Assembly: GCA_034231615.1 (NCBI GenBank) | Contig: CM067322.1 | Span: 62,945,032 to 63,009,031 of the forward strand | DNA: 64,000 nt | Reading direction: 5' to 3' | Source of the DNA: Meghimatium bilineatum | Taxonomy: Eukaryota; Mollusca; Gastropoda; Stylommatophora; Philomycidae | Shown: positions 57,901 through 62,307 of the stretch, one piece after another | How the letters are laid out: each line of letters begins with the position of its first letter | Position numbering within the stretch: the first letter of the stretch is position 1 | Position numbers and translations under genes: made by a program | Notes under the pieces: model-generated | The model's database searches: none | The model's input: the letters and a program-made list of their open reading frames with translations, nothing else | Told to the model about the DNA's origin: nothing

Positions 57901-60706
57901 ATGTTTATACATGGTGTTTTTGTCTTGTGTAGAGCACAAATTATAGACTTGGTGTTTTTGTTTTGTGTAGAGCAAATTGCAAACTGCAAATTATTCAAGG
58001 AATACTGGATATATTAATAATATGAAGGAATGTATTTATTTTTTTTTAAACCATTCAACATAACACCAGCATTTGTCTTTGCTGTGAACAGTTTGCAATA
58101 GTCTGTCATAATTAATGATGATCGGTTATGATTAAAATTAGCAGATATGTTTAAAATTTGTTGCATAACTGGCATACAAAATAATGATGTATACATATTA
58201 TAGACACAATTTTCTCTAACTACAAAACTACAACTTATTCTGTGTAAACCTGTGTAGACACATTTTCAGAATCAGGTATTATTTTAGGTACCTGTACAGA
58301 TTTTTAATATTTGTGTAATCCACATTATGTCATAGCCTCTATGGTAAACATGCTATTAAATGTCCAGTCGTCTATTTGCAACAATAGTTTAATTGTTTCT
58401 TCTCTATTTATCTTGTATTTATTTTTATAAAGTCCATTTGGTTGAAAAATCAATTCCATCTGTTTTGTGAACTGTAAGATGTAATACTTCAAGCTCTCTA
58501 TTCATACGTACTTATTTAATATAGCAATGAGATTTATTTTTCTAGATCTATGTTGTTATGCCAATTAAAACAAAAAGGTAGAGCTTGAAAATATGCTAAC
58601 CTGTGTATCCACCCATTTATCATGTTCATTGACCTTCTCAACACGACCATAGAAGTTGACAGGCAAACAATATTCAGGTCGAGACTTTTCCCAGGGATTA
58701 CCAAATCTCAGCCAGTCATCTGGTTCCTCAACCTACAGAAATAAAATAGTGTATGCTTAACATGTGAAAAAGAGGACATAAATTACAAATAAGATCACAA
58801 AAGAAAAATAATTGTACTTACATAAAACAGGTTTTTAGAACGTCCCACTTAGACACGACAGACTATCACTAAAACTAGGGTGTTATGATATGCAAACAAG
58901 AAAACATACAAATTACAACACATAAAACATATTCAACGTTTCGACCAAAAGGCCTTTATCAAGATACGCACAAAACATCAAAAGATGACAAATAGAAATT
59001 TTGCGATCATACATGTGTTAGGTTAACATGTCAAAAATGTGATAATTAGACATGTTCAGCATTAGAATCACAGACATTGTTGGACACCTACTTAATTAGT
59101 GTTATTCACTATGCAAGAGAAATTAATTTCATTGTCATACAAAAAAATCATGAAACATGTTCTGGTCATCAACTCTGTTTATTTCATCAATCAAGTGATC
59201 TACATTTTATGCAAAAACCTGGTGGGAACACTGTTTTGTTTTTAGTATTAACTACTACTAAGTAACAGAAATTATTCCATACAAACAGTTTAGGTATGGT
59301 ACATACAATTGGATGGCCATGCATACTCTAAACACAGTTATATAATTATAAAACAAAATAAAAACCATACAAAAAATACACAGCAATCACATCAGATCCA
59401 GTCTTTTGTTATCATATCCACAATTTCACATCCTCATATGACTTTCTTTTTGATAGTGTTTGTCTTTCAGCAACATCTTTCAGTTTTTTTCAAGTTAGTG
59501 CGTACCTGTGCTTCAGACATGAATCTTGATTAGAAACTGGGCCTCACATCACGTGGGGCATTCACATAAGTGCTCCACCCTCTGTTCCAGCAGCCATCTG
59601 ACTCGATGGTGTTTCGAGTCTAATGCTGCCGGAACAGACAGACCTCAAGACCTGGGACCTCAAGCTTCTGAGACTGGCTTTCTAGCCATACAGCCATGAG
59701 CTCCACTTCTTCACACGACCATAAAAGTTGATAGGCAACAAATGTTCAGGTTAAGACTTCTCTCTGGGATTTCTAAATCTCAGCCAGTCATGTGGTTCAT
59801 CATAGTAGCCTCAATCAAGGCCAACTCCTTGAAGTGGGGATAGGGCTTAGTCCAGCCAACAGTGGTTGAAAACTAAGATTGGTTGGGCCATCCCTAACAT
59901 CGAACAGGACCACAGGCCTGCTCAAACAAGCAATGGTGCTGAAGTCAAAGATACCAGGCCGTGAGACGCACCAGCATCCAAGGTATCATGCGGAGCCCAA
60001 CAGCGAACACAAGAAAGAGAAAAAGAAAGCATAGTAGTATGTTAATAGTACCTGTAGTCATTTAGTAGTTAGTAAGAACACGTCTGGACTAAAGTTTTGA
60101 TCAAGATCATGATTTTAGTAATCTTACAATTGGCTCATCTATACTAGGTTCCAGATGATGGGACAAGTTCTAACCTTTAGAAAGTTACAGTTTGGTTGAT
60201 GGACTGTAATACTGTACATAATACAATCTCTTAAATAACTGTCCAGGCTAAACATAAATATTCAAACTAGATGCTTAAAGATCATTTGCAAAGATGCAAA
60301 AGGTCATCATAAAGTTTTAAAAAACTGATCTCAAATGAAAATGTTTAAAAAAGCAAATACACATAACAGCACATACATTTCCTGCTGACAGAAAGCTACT
60401 GCATATGGAATGGCATAGCCAGTATGATACTCAAAGAAATAGTGAATATAACCACACATAAGCATGGTATGTATAGATTAAAATTAGTACTGATATTTGC
60501 TGAATGTTAAATGCAACTCTAACCTGCCATCCATTTTCAATTTTCTGTGTAAAGATGCCATAGTCATAGCGAATGCCATAACCATAAGCAGCCAGACCAA
60601 GTGAAGCCATCGAGTCTAGGAAACATGCAGCTAAGCGTCCTAAGCCACCATTTCCTAGACCTGCATCCTGTTCAATCTCTTCCAATTCCTCAATGTCCAA
60701 GCCCAG
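17506..60706 (-). CDS. PYG: Glycogen phosphorylase gene, 16 exons, 5' end missing
   Basis: Glycogen phosphorylase removes glucose from glycogen as glucose-1-phosphate in the cytosol, using pyridoxal phosphate. Sixteen minus-strand exons (60524-60706, 58601-58732, 55501-55612, 51334-51416, 48567-48710, 47940-48032, 44555-44701, 41862-42025, 39204-39318, 36822-36923, 34732-34938, 32063-32284, 29878-30005, 24546-24680, 22709-22775, 17506-17670) total 2199 nt, that is 732 codons plus stop. All joins keep frame with AG/GT borders. The product matches human PYGM residues 116 to the C-terminus with no internal gap and ends five residues later. Kept active-site residues (rabbit numbering) include Asp283, Asn284, His377, Asn484, Lys568, Arg569, Tyr573, Lys574, Glu672 and the PLP lysine Lys680; the AMP-site pair Arg309-Arg310 is also kept. 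Start codon, Ser14 region and residues 1-115 are not visible. The gene looks functional. Residue comparisons are from memory of the family. Confidence 0.97.
17945..18500 (-). mobile_element. RTE-like LINE fragment in intron 15
   Basis: The minus strand reads [40 protein letters not shown], then [18 protein letters not shown] and GKGRPR. The same family is found at 25115-25500. Frameshifts are present. Confidence 0.75.
18741..18800 (+). repeat. R600 fragment, copy B
   Basis: aatgatgaagtaatctcttt + agctgtgagcaggtagctcc matches the (ATC)n-tail end of R600. It shows what the interrupted copy C looked like before its LINE insertion. Confidence 0.6.
18801..19184 (-). mobile_element. I/Jockey-like LINE RNase H fragment
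   Basis: [39 protein letters not shown] and later [10 protein letters not shown] match the end of the LINE RNase H domain (PGHAGVxGNExAD) and its C-terminal tail. Confidence 0.7.
19185..21610 (-). mobile_element. RTE-like LINE with endonuclease and RT, inactive
   Basis: In minus-strand order: the end of an APE-type endonuclease ([17 protein letters not shown].., GSNHNL where SDH is expected), then RT motifs [66 protein letters not shown] and FADYLVLLS, the connection [27 protein letters not shown] and a C-terminal [13 protein letters not shown]. The catalytic FADD is FADY and a TGA replaces the usual Trp just upstream. It has several frameshifts and stops. The 3' tail is (GAAT)n at about 19180-19192. 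Confidence 0.9.
21650..21860. repeat. (AAT)n and poly-G low-complexity tracts
   Basis: aat repeats at 21651-21674 and a G run at about 21846-21859, in intron 15 with nothing coding between. Confidence 0.8.
22096..22549 (+). mobile_element. RTE-like LINE, 5'-truncated insertion 1
   Basis: Starts inside [19 protein letters not shown] and runs to the end of the ORF ([16 protein letters not shown]) and a tail ending attgatattgattgat. It is bounded by ttatgtttta at 22086-22095 and 22550-22559, a target duplication. One in-frame TGA (22286-22288) interrupts VKR*KLAWFGH. It is about 95% identical by eye to 61974-62307. Confidence 0.9.
22709..22775 (-). CDS. PYG: Glycogen phosphorylase exon E15 (residues 771-793)
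   Basis: 67 bases; the first completes Arg771, followed by [20 protein letters not shown] and FK. Acceptor cttcatgcag, donor GTAAAT. It matches human [20 protein letters not shown] in length and pattern. Confidence 0.95.
22895..23250 (-). mobile_element. I/Jockey-like LINE RNase H fragment
   Basis: [31 protein letters not shown] and [12 protein letters not shown] match the end of the LINE RNase H domain. Intron 14. Confidence 0.75.
23235..23345 (-). mobile_element. Short RTE-like LINE fragment
   Basis: Minus-strand [15 protein letters not shown] is similar to the RKEWIDNIKDCLG segment at 61325-61610. Very short and decayed. Confidence 0.5.
23933..23988. repeat. Fragment of the TTAACACTTTGCTGACC element
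   Basis: ttagcacactttccgacca + gcaattcagagcatacttgt resembles the inner side of the right terminus of the element at 30111-30577. Only one end remains. Confidence 0.6.
23990..24540. other. Intron 14 remainder, no feature recognised
   Basis: AT-rich intron sequence; nothing supported. Confidence 0.4.
24546..24680 (-). CDS. PYG: Glycogen phosphorylase exon E14 (residues 726-771)
   Basis: 135 bases: one base completes Gly726, then [20 protein letters not shown] and [24 protein letters not shown] and two bases of Arg771. Acceptor ttacctag, donor GTAATA. FSPEE..LF matches human FSPKQPDLF at identical spacing. Confidence 0.95.
25090..25500 (+). mobile_element. RTE-like LINE fragment in intron 13
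   Basis: [36 protein letters not shown] and [18 protein letters not shown] in shifting frames; the same family as 17945-18500. It is preceded by a poly-C run (25095-25117). Confidence 0.75.
25871..27345 (-). repeat. R600 copy C, split by a LINE insertion
   Basis: gttgatgataacaaagtaa + ccact before the LINE continues as ttagctgttagcaggtagct after it, matching R600 copies A and B across the join. The repeat runs on to about 27345. Confidence 0.7.
25891..27230 (+). mobile_element. I/Jockey-like LINE with inverted 5' part (twin-priming structure)
   Basis: 26350-27230 is sense strand: an RNase H domain ([41 protein letters not shown], a [11 protein letters not shown]), the C-terminal block [12 protein letters not shown] and an (ACTA)n tail. 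25891-26345 is the preceding part of the same ORF ([49 protein letters not shown]) on the minus strand. Flanks are gtaaccact at 25882-25890 and 27231-27239. Frameshifts are present in the inverted part. Confidence 0.88.
27775..27890. repeat. GATA/TA microsatellite cluster
   Basis: Runs of atctatc, (TA)n, gatagata and (ATT)n. They sit at the 3' side of the minus-strand LINE that starts at 27891, so they are probably its microsatellite-like tail. Confidence 0.8.
27891..29376 (-). mobile_element. RTE-like LINE fragment split by a TTAA element
   Basis: 29020-29376 reads [38 protein letters not shown] and LQALE-type RT C-terminal sequence. After the inserted element, 28103 onward reads [18 protein letters not shown] and [15 protein letters not shown]. 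Joined with one TTAA the frame reads [12 protein letters not shown], a conserved RTE block. Confidence 0.85.
28104..29019 (+). mobile_element. TTAA-flanked non-autonomous DNA transposon (family T1), copy 1
   Basis: Bounded by TTAA at 28104-28107 and 29016-29019, with imperfect terminal inverted repeats TTAACCTTCACGG and (other end, inverted) TTAACCTTTAGCAAG. There is no transposase ORF. A TTAA target plus termini starting CC fit a piggyBac-like MITE (established feature of that superfamily); the superfamily assignment is inference. A second copy is inverted at 50374-51271. Confidence 0.88.
29384..29440. repeat. (TA)n microsatellite
   Basis: Pure ta dinucleotide run of about 56 bp in intron 13. 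Confidence 0.95.
29745..29786 (+). mobile_element. Candidate Helitron 3' terminus
   Basis: Perfect short hairpin cccggca-c-tgccggg (29759-29773), eight bases, then CTAG followed by T (29782-29786). A hairpin a few bases before a terminal CTRR with insertion before T is the known Helitron 3' signature. No 5' TC end or Rep/helicase was identified. Confidence 0.4.
29792..29847. repeat. (TA)n tract next to exon E13
   Basis: Interrupted ta repeats just inside intron 13, ending about 30 bp from the E13 donor. Confidence 0.95.
29878..30005 (-). CDS. PYG: Glycogen phosphorylase exon E13 (residues 684-726)
   Basis: 42 codons plus two bases: [42 protein letters not shown] and GG. Acceptor gacttgcag, donor GTTAGT. 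The donor lies about 30 bp from a (TA)n tract at 29792-29847. Confidence 0.97.
30111..30577. mobile_element. TTAA-flanked MITE (family T2), complete copy
   Basis: 467 bp with 18 bp inverted termini TTAACACTTTGCTGACCA at both ends (the right end reads tgctggtcagcaaagtgttaa; the outer 17 bp match exactly), including the TTAA duplication. Non-coding; a recognisable internal phrase is aaaatggcggcatgtcg. The TTAA target suggests a piggyBac-like non-autonomous element. Intron 12. Confidence 0.9.
30905..31840 (-). mobile_element. LINE reverse-transcriptase fragment in intron 12
   Basis: The minus strand reads [40 protein letters not shown] and [11 protein letters not shown], the fingers-palm part of a LINE RT, preceded by frameshifted [12 protein letters not shown]. 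The FxDD motif is not present. The family matches 45940-46860. Confidence 0.85.
32063..32284 (-). CDS. PYG: Glycogen phosphorylase exon E12 with PLP lysine (residues 610-683)
   Basis: 74 codons from [12 protein letters not shown] to GNMKFM. Acceptor attcttgcag, donor GTAAGT. It holds the family signature [11 protein letters not shown]: the Lys forms the Schiff base with pyridoxal phosphate (rabbit Lys680), and Glu672, Ser674, Gly675 and Thr676 line the site. Tyr613 (APGYH) is present. Confidence 0.98.
32350..32511. repeat. Degenerate tandem repeat beside the palindrome
   Basis: Units of the type taactcaagtaacataacaa + cat(g/a)tttcataac, four or so copies with drift. Confidence 0.6.
32512..32571. 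repeat. Perfect 60 bp palindrome
   Basis: Left arm 32512-32540, two-base centre ac, right arm 32543-32571; all 29 arm positions pair. It lies in intron 11, about 230 bp upstream of the E12 acceptor in gene orientation. Confidence 0.95.
32815..33025 (+). mobile_element. tRNA-derived SINE (SINE-2), copy 2 (best preserved)
   Basis: tRNA-like head with A box tagcgaagtgatacagagc and B box gagttcgatccctg, then a body aaagcaatggcaaactactg, gcttagaaaatcaccaca and tgtcctggaaaggatacact. The head-body-tail order fits an RNA polymerase III SINE. Confidence 0.8.
33050..33415 (-). mobile_element. LINE C-terminus with intact C2H2 zinc finger
   Basis: The minus strand encodes [39 protein letters not shown], a basic [17 protein letters not shown] stretch and [21 protein letters not shown] before TAA (33097-33099). 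The finger has the C-x2-C-x12-H-x3-H spacing. It is the C-terminal end of an RTE-like LINE ORF, open for about 105 codons, and ends in a gatgat-type tail. Confidence 0.8.
33420..33885 (-). mobile_element. I/Jockey-like LINE RNase H fragment
   Basis: [20 protein letters not shown] and [20 protein letters not shown] match the end of the LINE RNase H domain (PGHAGIxGNExAD). Key His is lost (PGY). Strongly decayed. Confidence 0.6.
33845..33995 (-). repeat. R130 dispersed repeat, inverted copy
   Basis: The minus strand carries ccgctggatatctcttgtaa + caggacaatggtcctacta and ggatgtagtccagagaatgg, matching 10236-10390 and 36238-36410. Confidence 0.7.
34330..34680 (-). mobile_element. LINE C-terminal fragment in intron 11
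   Basis: Minus-strand [20 protein letters not shown] and [17 protein letters not shown] resemble the final RxRPRxxxxDxI...DRxxWR segment of RTE-like LINEs. Confidence 0.55.
34732..34938 (-). CDS. PYG: Glycogen phosphorylase exon E11 (residues 541-609)
   Basis: 69 codons from [10 protein letters not shown] through [20 protein letters not shown] to PRTVMIGGK. Acceptor aatcttacag, donor [16 protein letters not shown] carries Lys568, Arg569, Tyr573 and Lys574 (rabbit), which bind phosphate substrate and cofactor phosphate. Confidence 0.97.
35430..36040 (+). repeat. R600 dispersed repeat, copy D
   Basis: Starts near ctagttcagggtgtagagtc, passes gtcacctcctatggc (inverted) and tcagatctgttgacc (inverted), and ends ctaaaggaattacatcatca, an (ATC)n-like tail. 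Non-coding; probably a retroposon of unknown origin. Intron 10. Confidence 0.7.
36238..36410 (+). repeat. R130 dispersed repeat, copy 3
   Basis: ccgctggatctctcttgtag + caggacaatggccctacta and ggttgtagtccagagaatgg, then tttatttgtgacaatgattc. Confidence 0.7.
36525..36606. repeat. ~41 bp direct duplication
   Basis: aggacagtacaatagaactg + catacaatatgtaatatct occurs twice in a row. Confidence 0.9.
36822..36923 (-). CDS. PYG: Glycogen phosphorylase exon E10 (residues 507-540)
   Basis: 34 codons: [20 protein letters not shown] then [14 protein letters not shown]. Acceptor tcttgcag, donor GTGAGT. This is among the less conserved segments in the family, but it has the human exon length. A 38 bp minisatellite starts about 15 bp upstream of its acceptor. 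Confidence 0.95.
36939..37160. repeat. 38 bp minisatellite beside exon E10
   Basis: About six units of aacataacaattatagctcc + tataaaactgcaaacatg; the leftmost two are diverged. In gene orientation it ends only about 15 bp before the E10 acceptor, so it borders the polypyrimidine region. Confidence 0.95.
37275..37449. repeat. Fold-back (MITE-like) element
   Basis: The left arm ctatgtttgtaaatttcatg + ttcatcatttaata..agggtttgggct is repeated inverted as ccctaacccaaaccctaaa..ttaactgatgagcatgaaat + ttaaaaacatag. Arms of about 65-70 bp with a few mismatches surround a short loop. The telomere-like string is just the inner part of the arms. Confidence 0.8.
37450..39200. other. Intron 9 remainder
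   Basis: A short RTE-like remnant ([13 protein letters not shown]-like) may be present at 37659-37708. Otherwise AT-rich with nothing recognised. Confidence 0.4.
39204..39318 (-). CDS. PYG: Glycogen phosphorylase exon E9 (residues 468-506)
   Basis: 115 bases; with two bases from E8 they give [31 protein letters not shown] and GLADTIAE. Acceptor attatgcag, donor [15 protein letters not shown] includes Asn484 (rabbit) of the glucose site. Confidence 0.97.
39660..40085 (-). mobile_element. I/Jockey-like LINE RNase H fragment
   Basis: The minus strand reads [37 protein letters not shown] and [20 protein letters not shown], the RNase H strand order D..E..D, then [14 protein letters not shown]. 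Stops interrupt it. Intron 8. Confidence 0.8.
40530..40640. repeat. 52 bp direct duplication
   Basis: ccggggttatggaggcaggg + atgtattgtcggattaggta + ggtggctagtag occurs twice in tandem with no difference seen. Confidence 0.95.
40965..41405. mobile_element. T2 MITE, inverted and truncated copy
   Basis: Reverse complement of 30111-30577 with over 90% identity by eye across the shared 380-400 bp. One terminus (ggtcagcaaagtgttaa, TTAA at 41402-41405) is intact, and the other end stops at cacgcaaaattg near 40965. The intact end carries a small internal rearrangement with a second ggtcagcaagg. Confidence 0.88.
41862..42025 (-). CDS. PYG: Glycogen phosphorylase exon E8 (residues 414-468)
   Basis: 54 codons plus two bases. 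It covers [24 protein letters not shown] and [14 protein letters not shown]. Acceptor aaatttcag, donor GTGAGT. Glu433 and Lys437 (rabbit) of the glycogen storage site are kept. The residue after CIVGS is Lys, where animal enzymes I recall have His (rabbit 450). Confidence 0.96.
42281..42315 (-). mobile_element. Weak Helitron-like 3' terminus
   Basis: The minus strand reads acccgggcaatcgtgggt, attgctg, CTAG, T. The stem is only about 4 bp, so support is weaker than at 29745-29786. Confidence 0.25.
42943..42974. repeat. (TA)n microsatellite
   Basis: ta run of about 32 bp in intron 7. Confidence 0.95.
43250..43329 (+). repeat. R130 fragment
   Basis: ctaggtctcttttgtagca + gaaaaatggtcctactata, directly followed by R600 copy E. 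Confidence 0.6.
43330..43795 (+). repeat. R600 dispersed repeat, copy E
   Basis: ttagttcagggtgtaagaat, ggaggtgactaagaaaactt, ccccatggatgatgaaga and the tail ttaaagagactatttcatca + tcatcc match copy D in the same orientation. Intron 7. Confidence 0.7.
44555..44701 (-). CDS. PYG: Glycogen phosphorylase exon E7 (residues 365-413)
   Basis: 49 codons from [20 protein letters not shown] to NSRFLL. Acceptor tttctcag, donor GTAAAT. The His of YTNHT is rabbit His377, which contacts glucose in the active site. LERWPVGLL and [12 protein letters not shown] are family hallmarks. Confidence 0.97.
45091..45550. repeat. ~52 bp minisatellite in intron 6
   Basis: About nine units of aataaggtagctattgctag + ggatgttagacctcatttga + gcacatttgtag, two of them variant (caattgcctggg). 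The last units are partly deleted. Confidence 0.95.
45940..46860 (+). mobile_element. LINE RT fragment, interrupted by a smaller LINE
   Basis: FIDYTKAFD, then [15 protein letters not shown] in place of GVRQGCVLSPDLFSLYS, the frameshifted active-site region, [22 protein letters not shown] and, across the insert, [18 protein letters not shown]. Many stops. Same family as 30905-31840. Intron 6. Confidence 0.85.
46586..46734 (-). mobile_element. 149 bp 5'-truncated LINE with (GAA)n tail
   Basis: The minus strand encodes [20 protein letters not shown]-type sequence matching the C-terminus of the LINE at 1581-2310 (TWPGDTDLRQKLWGSRSDL), followed by a gaagaagaa tail. It is flanked by actgcagtgctatat at 46571-46585 and 46735-46749. 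Confidence 0.9.
47450..47560 (-). repeat. R600 fragment, copy F
   Basis: ccttagtcacttcccatgac and cagtgttactttcct resemble the gtcacctcctatgac..cagtggctctatt section of copy A. Confidence 0.5.
47750..47890 (+). mobile_element. LINE 3' fragment
   Basis: ttgaagacattacttgaagg + tagagtcgaagaagag and gttggaggtccattgcagcc match 54770-54920. Both are the end of an RTE-like LINE ([12 protein letters not shown]). Confidence 0.6.
47940..48032 (-). CDS. PYG: Glycogen phosphorylase exon E6 (residues 334-364)
   Basis: 31 codons: [20 protein letters not shown] then [11 protein letters not shown]. Acceptor atcttcag, donor [20 protein letters not shown] is a strongly conserved core block. It is separated from E5 by the shortest intron of the gene (534 bp). 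Confidence 0.97.
48567..48710 (-). CDS. PYG: Glycogen phosphorylase exon E5 (residues 286-333)
   Basis: 48 codons from [14 protein letters not shown] to TFPDK. Acceptor tttgccag, donor GTAAAG. IRRF supplies the arginine pair (rabbit 309 and 310) that binds AMP phosphate, so AMP activation is plausible. The first residue is Val where vertebrate enzymes have Phe285 of the purine inhibitor site. Confidence 0.96.
49330..49770 (-). mobile_element. Decayed LINE fragment in intron 4
   Basis: cttcctctgttctccccttgatctttctgg and tgtgttgttaatatgttcag are shared with 57290-57540. The minus strand has basic [12 protein letters not shown]-type sequence typical of a LINE C-terminus. Confidence 0.5.
50374..51271 (-). 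mobile_element. TTAA-flanked DNA transposon (family T1), inverted copy 2
   Basis: TTAA at 50374-50377 and 51268-51271. Termini TTAACCTTCACCAAG (right end, inverted) and TTAATCTTTAGCAAG match at 12-13 of 15 positions. Most of its length aligns in reverse with 28104-29019; the 5' 200 bp is more diverged. Intron 4. Confidence 0.88.
51334..51416 (-). CDS. PYG: Glycogen phosphorylase exon E4 (residues 258-285)
   Basis: 83 bases giving [14 protein letters not shown] then [13 protein letters not shown]. Acceptor cttgcag, donor GTGAGT. This is the tower helix and the start of the 280s loop that gates the catalytic site; Asp283 and Asn284 (rabbit numbering) are present in PNDN. Confidence 0.96.
51480..52519. 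other. Intron 3, no feature recognised
   Basis: An open stretch of 121 codons at 51582-51947 (minus) has no recognisable domain and is probably chance. Confidence 0.4.
52520..52790. repeat. 50 bp minisatellite with alternating A/B units
   Basis: tcaaatcaat starts recur at 52520, 52570, 52620, 52670, 52720 and about 52768. Units ending acacatgtg alternate with units ending acccatttg, giving a 100 bp higher-order period. Confidence 0.93.
52935..53150 (-). mobile_element. tRNA-derived SINE (SINE-2), inverted copy 3
   Basis: The minus strand reads agtctggttctgtgatggg at the head and ccattcagaaagcaatggca + acttattg, gcctagaaattcactacagc and tgtcctgaataggatatgct, matching 32815-33025. Confidence 0.78.
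53540..53922 (+). mobile_element. I/Jockey-like LINE C-terminal fragment
   Basis: [20 protein letters not shown], then [22 protein letters not shown] and stop, the C-terminal block after the RNase H domain. Intron 3. Confidence 0.75.
54490..55165 (-). mobile_element. I/Jockey-like LINE 3' fragment with nested insertion
   Basis: 54490-54580 and 54963-55165 together match 62715-62990 without a gap. The 54582-54962 segment between is a different LINE 3' fragment on the plus strand ([13 protein letters not shown]-like, shared with 47750-47890). Intron 3. Confidence 0.7.
55501..55612 (-). CDS. PYG: Glycogen phosphorylase exon E3 (residues 221-257)
   Basis: 37 codons plus one base, reading [20 protein letters not shown] and on to SFSLHF. 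Acceptor tctcatag, donor GTAAGT. The extra T joins with TT of E4 to give Phe258. Strand beta motif [11 protein letters not shown] is typical of the family. Confidence 0.96.
55752..56060 (+). mobile_element. Two adjacent tRNA-like SINE heads
   Basis: The first head has A-box-like tggcgtatgttagagtg and B-box-like agagtttaactcgc. The second at 55869-55945 has B-box-like ggtcccggattcaatt. Both are followed by ttttctgttgg/tttgtctttcgg bodies. Divergent, so the class is tentative. Confidence 0.45.
57290..57540 (-). mobile_element. Decayed LINE fragment in intron 2
   Basis: Shares ctcttgtgttgttaataagt, gtcttcctctgt and ccccttgatctttccggtgg with 49330-49770. Confidence 0.5.
57541..58600. other. Intron 2 remainder, no feature recognised
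   Basis: Very AT-rich. gtgtttttgt(c/t)ttgtgtagagcaaa is repeated twice at 57917-57975. Nothing coding. Confidence 0.4.
58601..58732 (-). CDS. PYG: Glycogen phosphorylase exon E2 (residues 177-220)
   Basis: 44 codons, phase 0 at both ends, starting [20 protein letters not shown] and ending WVDTQ. Acceptor tttctgtag, donor GTTAGC. Exon length equals the human counterpart. A decayed copy of most of this exon lies about 1 kb upstream in the preceding intron (59704-59803). Confidence 0.97.
59527..59660 (-). mobile_element. I/Jockey-like LINE C-terminal fragment
   Basis: The minus strand reads [17 protein letters not shown], then CEAQF and stop, the same block as 53540-53922. Intron 1. Confidence 0.7.
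59704..59803 (-). pseudogene. Dead duplicate of phosphorylase exon E2
   Basis: The minus strand reads [19 protein letters not shown], then [12 protein letters not shown], plainly homologous to E2 ([20 protein letters not shown]) at roughly 80% DNA identity over 100 bp. The Arg codon CGA is TAA, the last ten codons are missing and no acceptor or donor remains. It lies about 1 kb upstream of E2 in the same intron and orientation, so a local exon duplication is the simplest origin. Confidence 0.88.
59804..60523. other. Intron 1 remainder
   Basis: 59815-60010 is less AT-rich than its surroundings (tggggatagggcttagtcca, aggccgtgagacgcaccagc) and may be a repeat fragment I do not recognise. The rest is AT-rich. 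Confidence 0.35.
60524..60706 (-). CDS. PYG: Glycogen phosphorylase exon E1 (residues 116-176)
   Basis: Encodes [20 protein letters not shown] onward to GWQ, 61 codons, phase 0 at both ends. The acceptor reads ttattcacag and the donor GTTAGA. It holds the glycine-rich loop near the cofactor phosphate (AGLGNGGLG) and the [11 protein letters not shown] block. In human the preceding exon ends just before LGLD, so this is not the first coding exon. No upstream exon is recognisable between here and 64000. Confidence 0.97.
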
Positions 60707-61324
60707 CTGTGAATAAGTGTGCGATTATTTATAATCATGATAATGTAAATAAATAGCTCTAACATAAATAGTAATCATATAAAAATTTCAGTGAGAATGT
60801 GGCAACAGATTGACACACCATGAAACATCCTAGTAATATTGTGATAGAAAAGCACACCACAAAGCAGTAGCTTAGCAATATTGACATGCCATTAAAATAC
60901 AGCCTTATAATGTAACAAGATAGGCATTGCAATAGAGTCAAAATGGAGAGAAGTTTGAGACAGAAAACACCTGACATAGATGATAAAAATAGTCTAAGGA
61001 AATTAATCATTAGCAGAACTAAAGAAGACAATAAAAAACATAACAGTGTGACTATGGGTATATTCCACTATGAAAAAGACAGAGCTGTATTCATAAAAAA
61101 AGCTAAAAGCCATAAACAATGTAGGTTCCAATGATGGAGATGATGTCTATCTTTCTCCCTGTGCATGTCATAAACAGCATCTAAAGAGATTTTGATGGTG
61201 GTGTTAGCTGTCCCACACTATACATCATCCCATTTAGTATTTTCCTTTAGTGAAGTAATCTTTATACAGAATAGAGATTTTTTTAGTAAAAGTAAATACA
61301 TTTTTTGGATTTTTTTATAGCTGA
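60707..61324. other. Upstream intron, no exon recognised
   Basis: I looked on the minus strand for the expected preceding exon (YYLSLEFYMGR block) here and to 64000 and did not find it. Confidence 0.6.
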
Positions 61325-61610
61325 AATCAATCAATCAAATATCCATAGAGCATAAGGGTTTTATGATGTCACTTTGGAAACAGCAAAGCACAAATTCCAC
61401 CATGACTTCTCAATCTGCGATACACATTGCATGTGTGTAGAGAATCTTAATCCTAAACAGTCCTTAATATTATCAATCCATTCTTTCCTTTGACCTCCTC
61501 TTCTCCCCTGAACTGTTCCATGTAGGACAGTCTTGGAAAGGAAATCATGCCTCATCATGTGTTCAAACCATACACAATGATCAGACTGAAATACAGAATG
61601 ATTGTTCTGG
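61325..61610 (-). mobile_element. RTE-like LINE 3' fragment
   Basis: WFEHMMRHDFLSKTVLHGTV, GRRGGQRKEWIDNIKDCLGL and FAVSKVTS then stop, the C-terminal end of an RTE-like ORF. The tail is ttgattgattgatttc (61326-61340, minus). Confidence 0.85.
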
Positions 61611-61960
61611 AAGTTGACATGTATGCCAGAGTAACATGAAAACTGCAGATATTTGTAAGAGTTGTTTAGTTCAGACAAAAACAGCTTTTTATAAAATGAA
61701 AATCCTCATGTGTAACATGTTTGCATTAGAAGTAAGGAAAACAATCCTTCAATGCCACATATTCACTTCTGTCATATGGAAAGTAAATCATGGACAGCAA
61801 ATAACAAACAAGTAGAAAACTATAGGCCACAGAGGTGTGATTCTTCAGAAGAATGATGAGAATCATATGGACAGCTAGAAAATTAATGAAGTACTCAGAG
61901 AGATTGACACTAAAGTTATCAAAATCAGGAGAAAAACCAATCACATGTATTGTCCAAATC

Positions 61961-62307
61961 CATTGTAGTATTTATGTGTACGTAAGAAATAAAGTAGAGA
62001 TGTGTGCGGGTGCTCAGGAGCCATTGCTTTCAATAGTGAAACGATGAAAACTAGCATGGTTCGGACATGTACGCAGGCACGATTCCTTGTCAAAAACAAT
62101 ACTGCAGGGAATTGTCGAGGGTGGAAGAAGCAGAGGAGTACAAATAAAGACATGGACAGACAACATCAAGGAATGGACAGGACAAGATATTTCCACACTC
62201 ATCCGCATCGCTGAGGATAGAATTCGCTGGAGGACTCTGTGTGCTGAGGCATCCAATGTGGTACCCCAACGACCCTGAAGGGTTATGGGTTTTATTGATA
62301 TCGATTG
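61961..62307 (+). mobile_element. RTE-like LINE, 5'-truncated insertion 2
   Basis: From tgtgtacgtaagaaataaag at 61974 onward it matches the insertion at 22096-22549 at about 95% by eye, through to attgatatcgattg. It is flanked by attgtccaaatc at 61949-61960 and 62308-62319, a 12 bp target duplication. About 13 bp at the 5' junction are not LINE sequence. It carries the same in-frame TGA (62045-62047). Confidence 0.92.
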
